Shown here in pieces: positions 1-4,966 of a DNA stretch of 6,392 nucleotides (position 1 is its first letter; every line of letters begins with the position of its first letter). The DNA is taken from the NCBI GenBank assembly GCA_018882645.1, contig VERM01000091.1, forward strand, positions 1-6,392. Direction: 5' to 3'. A program made the position numbers and the translations under genes. Below the pieces are notes generated by a model that was not told the origin of the DNA, did not search any database, and saw only the letters and a list, made by a program, of their open reading frames with translations. This DNA is from Ferruginibacter sp. (lineage in GTDB: Bacteria; Bacteroidota; Bacteroidia; Chitinophagales; Chitinophagaceae).

Positions 1-1
1 A

Positions 2-361
2 CATGATAGAGGAGCCAAAGTAATTGCTTCTTTTTTACGTGATGCCGGCATGGAAGTTATTTACACCGGTTTGCGACAAACACCGGAAATGGTTGTCAAT
101 GCTGCATTACAGGAAGACGTAGATGCAATAGGCGTAAGTATTTTAAGCGGTGCGCACATGACCGTTTTCCCAAAAATCATCACGCTGATGAAAGAAAAAA
201 ACATGAATGATGTTTTACTCACCGGTGGAGGCATCATACCTGAAGATGATATGCAAGCACTGCATGAAATGGGCGTTGGTAAATTATTTGCCCCCGGCAC
301 TACCACTACTGATATTGCAGAATACATCAGAAACTGGACAAAAGAAAACAGAAATTTTTAA
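2..361 (+). CDS. Cobalamin (B12)-binding small subunit of a methylmalonyl-CoA-mutase-type acyl-CoA mutase, C-terminal 119 residues (5' end outside window)
   Basis: The reading frame is open from the first complete codon, so the gene begins left of the window. Seen: the first codon is the His of an HDRGAK segment, matching the DxHxxG motif whose His is the lower axial cobalt ligand in base-off B12 enzymes. A GVSILSG segment (visible residues 44-50, the SxL motif) and LTGGG (73-77) follow, which complete the Rossmann-like B12 fold. The protein stops soon after this domain. In this family the motif usually sits some 10-25 residues into a stand-alone subunit, or near the end of a large fused mutase. 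With only the end visible, a stand-alone subunit (McmA2/IcmB type) cannot be fully separated from the C-terminus of a fused mutase. The role is adenosylcobalamin-dependent carbon-skeleton rearrangement, most likely (R)-methylmalonyl-CoA to succinyl-CoA, in the cytoplasm. The stop lies 14 bases before the crotonase start, which suggests one transcript. Confidence 0.9.
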   Translation, partial: HDRGAKVIASFLRDAGMEVIYTGLRQTPEMVVNAALQEDVDAIGVSILSGAHMTVFPKIITLMKEKNMNDVLLTGGGIIPEDDMQALHEMGVGKLFAPGTTTTDIAEYIRNWTKENRNF

Positions 362-375
362 CGTTAAATTTAATT

Positions 376-1170
376 ATGTACAACACAATTCTTACCAGCC
401 TTGAAAATGGAATTTTCACCATTACCATCAATCGACCAGATAAACTGAATGCGCTCAACAAAGATGTCTTTAATGATCTTGATGCGGTGATGGATGAGGT
501 AAAAAACAATGCTGACATAAAAACAGTAATCATTACCGGAAGTGGCACGAAGGCATTTGTTGCAGGGGCCGACATTACTGAATTCTCTTCATTTAACAAG
601 GAAGAAGCCATGCATCTATCCAAAAGAGGACAGGATGTTTTTTTTAAAATTGAAAATTCTAAAAAGCCCGTTGTAGCTGCCGTCAATGGATTTGCACTGG
701 GCGGAGGATGTGAGCTGGCCATGGCCTGTCATTTCAGACTTTGCAGTGAGCATGCTAAATTCGGTCAGCCGGAGGTGAATCTGGGACTTGTTCCCGGCTA
801 CGGAGGTACACAGCGATTGACACAGCTCATCGGAAAAGGGAAAAGTATGGAATTGCAGATGTCTGCCCAGTTGATAGACGCCAACGAAGCCCTTAGACTT
901 GGATTGGTGAACTATGTGACTACGGCGGAGAGCTTACTGGACAAGACAAAGGAAATTTTAACCGTCATTCAAACCAAAGCACCCGTTGCTGTTGGGAAAA
1001 TCATTGAATGTATCAATGTCGCCATTGTCAGCGACAGCGCATATACCAATGGGAAATCAGGATATGAAAAAGAAATAGAGTGCTTTGGGGAATGTTTTGA
1101 AACGGAAGACATGAAAGAGGGTACGGCTGCATTTGTTGAAAAAAGAAAAGCCATTTTTAAAGGGAACTAA
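376..1170 (+). CDS. Enoyl-CoA hydratase/isomerase (crotonase family)
   Basis: This complete 264-residue protein has the normal length of a single-domain crotonase. Seen: [10 protein letters not shown] near the N-terminus (18-27); AFVAGADI (60-67), which supplies the CoA-binding and first oxyanion-hole backbone; [15 protein letters not shown] (104-118) with the second oxyanion glycine and Glu113; and [20 protein letters not shown] (129-148) with Glu133. The two glutamates are 20 residues apart, as in classical 2-enoyl-CoA hydratases where both are catalytic. True hydratase activity is therefore likely, adding water to trans-2-enoyl-CoA to give 3-hydroxyacyl-CoA. The C-terminal segment with [11 protein letters not shown] is typical of the family. 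Exact substrate (crotonyl-CoA, a branched-chain or methylglutaconyl-CoA type) cannot be read from the sequence. The ATG is preceded by an A/T-rich stretch with no Shine-Dalgarno, and the gene ends in tandem in-frame stops, TAA then TGA. It lies between an acyl-CoA mutase subunit and fumC, which suggests acyl-CoA catabolism. Confidence 0.93.
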   Translation: MYNTILTSLENGIFTITINRPDKLNALNKDVFNDLDAVMDEVKNNADIKTVIITGSGTKAFVAGADITEFSSFNKEEAMHLSKRGQDVFFKIENSKKPVVAAVNGFALGGGCELAMACHFRLCSEHAKFGQPEVNLGLVPGYGGTQRLTQLIGKGKSMELQMSAQLIDANEALRLGLVNYVTTAESLLDKTKEILTVIQTKAPVAVGKIIECINVAIVSDSAYTNGKSGYEKEIECFGECFETEDMKEGTAAFVEKRKAIFKGN

Positions 1171-1219
1171 TGAGACTAACTATTACTTACCAGTAAAGAA
1201 AATACAAAAAATAAATAAC

Positions 1220-2617
1220 ATGGAATACAGAATTGAGAAAGATACAATGGGCGAAGTCAGCGTTCCGCTTCATGCATATTATGGAGCTCAAACACAACGC
1301 AGCATCGATAATTTCAAAATTGCTCAGGATATCAACAAAATGCCAAAAGAAATCATCAAGGCTTTTGCATATCTTAAAAAAGCTGCCGCCATCACCAATT
1401 TTGAAGCGGGAGTTTTACCAAAAGAAAAATCCGATCTGATAGGAAAAGTATGTGATGAAATCCTGGAAGGAAAACTTGATGACTATTTTCCGCTGGTCGT
1501 ATGGCAAACCGGAAGTGGAACACAAAGCAATATGAATGTCAATGAAGTGATTGCTTATCGCGGACATGTCATCAACGGTGGCAGCTTGAACGATAAAGAA
1601 AAATTTCTTCATCCCAATGACGACGTCAATAAATCTCAGTCGAGCAATGACACCTTCCCTACTGCAATGCACATTGCCGCGTATAAGATTCTGATAGAGA
1701 CGACTATTCCGGGCATTGAGAAGCTTCGGGATACACTTCAGGAAAAGAGCAAAGCTTTCATGCATGTGGTTAAGATAGGCCGGACTCATTTCATGGATGC
1801 CACACCACTTACTGTTGGTCAGGAATTCAGCGGATATGTATCACAATTGAATCACGGGTTGAAAGCAATAAAAAATACACTTGCGCATTTGAGTGAGCTG
1901 GCACTGGGCGGAACTGCTGTAGGTACGGGCATCAATACACCAAAGGGATATGCTGAAAATGTGGCTGCACATATCGCTTCGCTGACCGGACTTCCTTTTG
2001 TAACAGCAGAGAATAAATTTGAAGCACTGGCTGCTCATGATGCCATTGTAGAAGCACACGGCGCCTTGAAAACGGTTGCCGTAAGTCTAATGAAAATCGC
2101 CAATGATATACGAATGTTGTCATCCGGACCCAGGAGCGGTATCGGCGAATTGTTTATTCCGGACAACGAGCCGGGATCTTCTATCATGCCGGGAAAGGTA
2201 AACCCCACACAATGCGAGGCACTGACTATGATTGCTGCACAGGTTATGGGAAATGATGTGGCCATCAGCATCGGAGGAAGCAACGGACATTTTGAATTGA
2301 ACGTGTTCAAACCTGTGATGATATATAACTTTCTTCACAGCGCAAGACTGATTGGTGACGGCTGTATATCATTCAACGATAAATGCGCGACCGGCATTTT
2401 GCCCATTGAAGAAAATATCAAAAAACATGTTGACAATTCTTTGATGCTGGTTACTTCACTGAACACAAAAATCGGCTATTATAAAGCGGCTGAAATTGCG
2501 CAAAAAGCACATAAAGAAGGAACGACACTTAAAGAAATGGCTGTTAAGCTGGGATATGTAACACCTGATGAGTTTGACCAATGGGTAGTGCCTGTAGAGA
2601 TGGTAGGAGAAATTTAA
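1220..2617 (+). CDS. fumC: Class II fumarate hydratase (fumarase C)
   Basis: This 465-residue protein interconverts fumarate and L-malate in the TCA cycle. It belongs to the iron-free, homotetrameric class II fumarase/aspartase superfamily. Seen: [10 protein letters not shown] (97-106) and [11 protein letters not shown] (141-151) for substrate binding; [12 protein letters not shown] (187-198) with Thr189-His190; and the signature [13 protein letters not shown] (319-331) with Ser320, Lys326 and Asn328. His190 and Ser320 both sit two positions after E. coli FumC His188 and Ser318, so the active site is intact and almost collinear with that enzyme. The frame stays open upstream to an ATG at 1133 inside the crotonase gene. 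I place the start at 1220 because [13 protein letters not shown] matches the normal family N-terminus and length. The related aspartase, adenylosuccinate lyase and argininosuccinate lyase are less likely, given the [10 protein letters not shown] and C-terminal segments. The 49-base gap after the crotonase gene holds only an A-rich leader, consistent with read-through transcription. Confidence 0.96.
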   Translation: MEYRIEKDTMGEVSVPLHAYYGAQTQRSIDNFKIAQDINKMPKEIIKAFAYLKKAAAITNFEAGVLPKEKSDLIGKVCDEILEGKLDDYFPLVVWQTGSGTQSNMNVNEVIAYRGHVINGGSLNDKEKFLHPNDDVNKSQSSNDTFPTAMHIAAYKILIETTIPGIEKLRDTLQEKSKAFMHVVKIGRTHFMDATPLTVGQEFSGYVSQLNHGLKAIKNTLAHLSELALGGTAVGTGINTPKGYAENVAAHIASLTGLPFVTAENKFEALAAHDAIVEAHGALKTVAVSLMKIANDIRMLSSGPRSGIGELFIPDNEPGSSIMPGKVNPTQCEALTMIAAQVMGNDVAISIGGSNGHFELNVFKPVMIYNFLHSARLIGDGCISFNDKCATGILPIEENIKKHVDNSLMLVTSLNTKIGYYKAAEIAQKAHKEGTTLKEMAVKLGYVTPDEFDQWVVPVEMVGEI

Positions 2618-2646
2618 TTTTTCCAGAAAAAACAGGAGCCATCCGG
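2618..2646. terminator. Convergent intergenic spacer with weak terminator-like elements
   Basis: These 29 bases separate the ends of fumC (+) and the lipoprotein gene (-). A five-base T run and a six-base A run flank CCAG (2618-2632), which could form a short A/T hairpin on either RNA. On the - strand, GGA-TGGC-TCC followed by TG and six T's (2627-2644) resembles a very weak intrinsic terminator. Both stems are short, so bidirectional termination here is inferred mainly from gene layout. Confidence 0.25.
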
Positions 2647-4122
2647 TTATAACCTTGGTACGCTGAACGCTCCTTCCGTAACTTCTTTTGAATTGGCGCC
2701 ATTCCCGTTATTGTCTTTAACAGTACCAAAAAAGGTACCCTCAACCCGCTTGTCTGATATTTTAGTAATGATGATGGTAAAAGGCAGTGGCAGACCGGTT
2801 GCGGCGTAATAATTCATACCTGCCGGATCATTATAATCACAGCTGACCGTAGTTTGATTCATAACCGGAATGGTAGTGTACGTTGCGGGCGTATAGTTAT
2901 TGTTGTTTTTAAATATCCTCAAACCAATTGAAGGAAAATTATTGTTTATGTTATTCTTTCCGTCAATACTCAGCCCGGTAAGGTTGCCAACTCCCCATGA
3001 TGCATTTGAATTGAAAGTAGAAACTGCACCATCTATTTTACAAATGATATAATCTGTACTCACATCGAAAGTACAACTGCTTCCGGATGCAGTGACAGTA
3101 TATGTAAAGTTTCCGTTTTCAATGGGGGTTCCCTGTGCATATAAAACGACATCCTGAACACCGATGTTAGTAAAAACACCGGAAGACGTAAAACTTATGC
3201 CATTTTTTGTATCAGTAGTTATAGAATAACTTCCCGTGGTGGTCACTTTCACATTAATGGTATCGGTATGAGTTGCGTTGACAGGTATGCCCTTGGTATA
3301 AATACCTCCCGTTCTGGAGTTGGTGCATTCCCCGGGAGCCCCGCCCAATGTAAATACAGCCGGACCGGGAGGAGGTTCAAAAACGACAGGAAAAGTACAG
3401 CTGGTTCCATTACCCGTCACCGTAAAATTAAAATTACCCGATGCAATTGGCGTACCACTTCCGGTAAGAGTTACCGTAGTTTCATTTCCTGTAAAAAAAC
3501 CAGTTGCTTTATATACAACACCATTCACTGCCGGCTGAGTAGATATATTATAAGCCCCGGGAGTAATTACGGTTACATTGAGTTTGACTATATTCTCTAT
3601 TCCGAAAGCCAGCCCTTGTTGATTGGTTCCATTCAACATTGCACCGGTACAAGTGGATTGATTTCCACCGAAAGTATAGGATGCATCAGCAGATGGATTA
3701 TTTCCTTGAACCAACACATCAACGTAACAATAAGTGCCTTCAAAAGAAACCTTAAATGTATTGATGCCGGGCTGACCGGGCTTTCCGTATCCATTTAATC
3801 GTACTAGATTGAGTCCGGTATTTCCGAACTCACCAATAGAATTGAAATAATAACCATTTATAGTATCTGTAGTGATTCGGTATCTTCCGGCAGACCTCAC
3901 ATCAATCAGAACATACAATGCATTGTCTTTTCCCAATGTTGAATCAGATTTAAATTTACCAATGACTTCTGATTGCTCGCAGATAAAAGTATTCGGTTCA
4001 ACTTTTAAAATACCAATTGCGTTGTCTCCATGAGCTAATTCTTTCTGACATGAGATAAAAAATATCCCGACGAAAAGTAAAATTGAAAAAAAAGAAACCA
4101 GTTGTCTAAAACTTTGATTCAC
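2647..4122 (-). CDS. Exported lipoprotein with three Cys-paired repeats and a C-terminal domain, function unknown
   Basis: This is a 491-residue protein of no known biochemical function. Seen: a short basic n-region (Arg6), a hydrophobic core (residues 8-23) and a lipobox-like FISC with Cys25 as the likely lipidated residue. After this come three repeats of about 98 residues (about 41-138, 149-246, 257-354), which contain G-x-Y near the middle and end in a Cys-containing beta strand. They are rich in Thr, Gly, Asn and Val, as in extracellular beta-sandwich modules. A different domain (about 361-491) ends in KRVEGTFFGTV...EGAFSVPRL. It resembles the C-terminal domain of many small Bacteroidota lipoproteins (DUF6252-like, from memory). 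The only usable start is GTG: the frame has no upstream ATG before a stop at 4201 and no internal Met before residue 162. A candidate promoter lies about 45 bases upstream. The neighbouring lspA probably encodes its signal peptidase. Adhesion, matrix or carbohydrate-binding roles are possible but unproven. Confidence 0.85.
   Translation of the reverse strand: MNQSFRQLVSFFSILLFVGIFFISCQKELAHGDNAIGILKVEPNTFICEQSEVIGKFKSDSTLGKDNALYVLIDVRSAGRYRITTDTINGYYFNSIGEFGNTGLNLVRLNGYGKPGQPGINTFKVSFEGTYCYVDVLVQGNNPSADASYTFGGNQSTCTGAMLNGTNQQGLAFGIENIVKLNVTVITPGAYNISTQPAVNGVVYKATGFFTGNETTVTLTGSGTPIASGNFNFTVTGNGTSCTFPVVFEPPPGPAVFTLGGAPGECTNSRTGGIYTKGIPVNATHTDTINVKVTTTGSYSITTDTKNGISFTSSGVFTNIGVQDVVLYAQGTPIENGNFTYTVTASGSSCTFDVSTDYIICKIDGAVSTFNSNASWGVGNLTGLSIDGKNNINNNFPSIGLRIFKNNNNYTPATYTTIPVMNQTTVSCDYNDPAGMNYYAATGLPLPFTIIITKISDKRVEGTFFGTVKDNNGNGANSKEVTEGAFSVPRL
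3061..4002 (-). repeat. Three tandem protein repeats with paired cysteines 84 residues apart
   Basis: The approximate repeat coordinates are 3709-4002, 3385-3678 and 3061-3354. The cysteine pairs are 48/132, 158/242 and 266/350. In all three, the G of a G-x-Y motif lies exactly 31 residues after the first Cys (Gly79, Gly189, Gly297), and an Asn-Gly follows about 10 residues later. Repeats 2 and 3 also share an F-x-x-GG opening, a GTPI-x-(S/N)GNF segment and SCTF at the end. Repeat 1 is the most divergent. The similarity is visible in protein but not as long identical DNA, so the duplication is old. Confidence 0.85.
4051..4122 (-). other. Lipoprotein (Sec/SPII) signal peptide
   Basis: These codons encode residues 1-24 of the lipoprotein. 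Arg6 gives the positive n-region, LVSFFSILLFVGIFF forms the hydrophobic core, and I23-S24-C25 is the cleavage and lipidation site. Phe rather than Leu stands at -3, which is tolerated in Bacteroidota. Cleavage before Cys25 (codon 4048-4050) is expected by the LspA encoded next door. Confidence 0.85.
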
Positions 4123-4166
4123 TTCAATTGAATTTGAATGAGGTCTGGAATAAAAAAAATAAAATA

Positions 4167-4174
4167 CAAATGTA
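4167..4174 (-). promoter_or_regulatory. Candidate Bacteroidota promoter -7 box (TACATTTG) for the lipoprotein gene
   Basis: On the - strand this reads TACATTTG, a perfect match to the Bacteroidota -7 consensus TAnnTTTG. It lies in the 85-base gap between lspA and the lipoprotein gene, about 44 bases before the GTG start. The region around -33 is T-rich (CTTTTCTG) but has no clear TTTG. A very T-rich leader follows. The assignment rests on motif and position only. Confidence 0.45.
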
Positions 4175-4207
4175 ACCCATCTGAAAAACAGAAAAGTTGA
4201 TTAATCG

Positions 4208-4876
4208 TTAAATTGTTTCAGTTAGCTCAGACGTTTTGTCTGCGTCATTTTTTGGGAAAAACTTTTTCTGGAAAATCAAAATGGCTATTACTCCTGAACT
4301 GATGGCTGCATCCGCAATATTGAACACAGGTCTGAAAAATTCGAAATCCTCTCCCCCCCATACCGGAAACCATGATGGGAAGGTGCCCTTAAGAATGGGA
4401 AAATGTAACATATCCACAACATTACCATGTAAAAAAGAAGCATAGCCATGACTGGAAACATTAGCCAACCCCATGTAATTTGAATAATCATTAATCCCAG
4501 CATTATACAACATGCCTTTATCAAAAATCAATCCGTAAAAACAGGAATCAATCAAGTTACCCAGGGCACCGGCAAAAACAAGCGACGCACAAATGATAAA
4601 ACCCTTATGGTATTTTTGCCGAACAATCCGGCCCAAATAAAAAACACCAAATACAACAGCTCCCATACGAAAAACGGTCAGCGCAATCTTACCCCAATTG
4701 CCGCCAAATTTCCAGCCATAAGCCATACCGGGGTTTTCAACGAAATAAAGTTGAAACCATTCACCGAAAACTTTATGAGAAGTATTCAATTCAAAATTGA
4801 GTTTGACGTAAAACTTCAACAACTGATCAAACAAGACCACAAACAAAACGATTGCAACTACGTGTATTTTTTTCAT
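4208..4876 (-). CDS. lspA: Lipoprotein signal peptidase (signal peptidase II, prolipoprotein signal peptidase)
   Basis: This inner-membrane aspartyl protease cuts the signal peptide of prolipoproteins just before the lipid-modified Cys. It acts after Lgt and is the target of globomycin. Seen: N-terminal membrane segment with D17-Q-x-x-K21; ENPGMAYG (47-54), the conserved N-x-G/A region; membrane segments near 65-84 and 93-108; GNLID (106-110) with catalytic Asp110; VVDM (153-156); and FNIADAAIS (185-193) with catalytic Asp189, followed by the last membrane segment and a charged tail. The length is 222 residues, against about 160-170 in proteobacteria. The excess lies mostly between the two catalytic Asp, which are 79 residues apart instead of about 20-30. 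Such an insert is usual for Bacteroidota LspA. The ATG start gives a normal MKK n-region. The gene follows murF-alr by 90 bases and has its own candidate promoter. It precedes a lipoprotein gene. Confidence 0.96.
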   Translation of the reverse strand: MKKIHVVAIVLFVVLFDQLLKFYVKLNFELNTSHKVFGEWFQLYFVENPGMAYGWKFGGNWGKIALTVFRMGAVVFGVFYLGRIVRQKYHKGFIICASLVFAGALGNLIDSCFYGLIFDKGMLYNAGINDYSNYMGLANVSSHGYASFLHGNVVDMLHFPILKGTFPSWFPVWGGEDFEFFRPVFNIADAAISSGVIAILIFQKKFFPKNDADKTSELTETI

Positions 4877-4934
4877 TTGAATATTTTTCAGATCATTCTT
4901 GATGCGACTATCTAAACTTGCTACATACCGGATG

Positions 4935-4942
4935 CAAATATA
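4935..4942 (-). promoter_or_regulatory. Candidate Bacteroidota promoter -7 box (TATATTTG) for lspA
   Basis: On the - strand this reads TATATTTG followed by CA, a perfect TAnnTTTG match, about 58 bases before the lspA ATG and just after the murF-alr stop. Upstream there is a six-T run (4952-4957) but no clear TTTG at the expected -33 distance. If active, it would let lspA be transcribed independently of murF-alr. Confidence 0.5.
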
Positions 4943-4966
4943 GGTTGATTGAAAAAAGACAGGTTA

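Noticed and set aside
327..722. 131-codon open frame on the - strand over the crotonase start
   Set aside because: It is antisense to a clear crotonase, and its translation shows no domain.
1128..1135. TGCATTTG as a possible promoter -7 box for fumC
   Set aside because: It differs from TAnnTTTG at the important second base, lies inside the crotonase coding region, and its bases are explained by the conserved AAFVE codons.
1133..1219. N-terminal extension of fumC starting inside the crotonase gene
   Set aside because: The extra 29 residues have no counterpart in class II fumarases, whereas the ATG at 1220 gives the normal N-terminus and length.
2645..2654. Perfect 10-base palindrome GGTTATAACC
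   Set aside because: It overlaps the last codons and stop of the lipoprotein gene, is short, and occurs once. Chance is the simplest explanation.
3268..3798. 176-codon open frame on the + strand inside the lipoprotein gene
   Set aside because: It lies antisense to a well-supported coding region, has low-complexity Ser/Arg/Tyr-rich content with no recognisable domain and no promoter. It is a by-product of the repeat codons.
4181..4191. CTG-AAAAA-CAG inverted repeat as an lspA terminator
   Set aside because: The stem is only three base pairs, too weak for an intrinsic terminator.
4199..4206. Palindrome GATTAATC after the lspA stop as operator or terminator
   Set aside because: It is eight bases long, A/T-rich, without a GC stem or a following T run, and has no second copy nearby.
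4607..4915. 102-codon open frame on the + strand across the lspA start
   Set aside because: It is antisense to lspA's conserved membrane segments and has no recognisable features.
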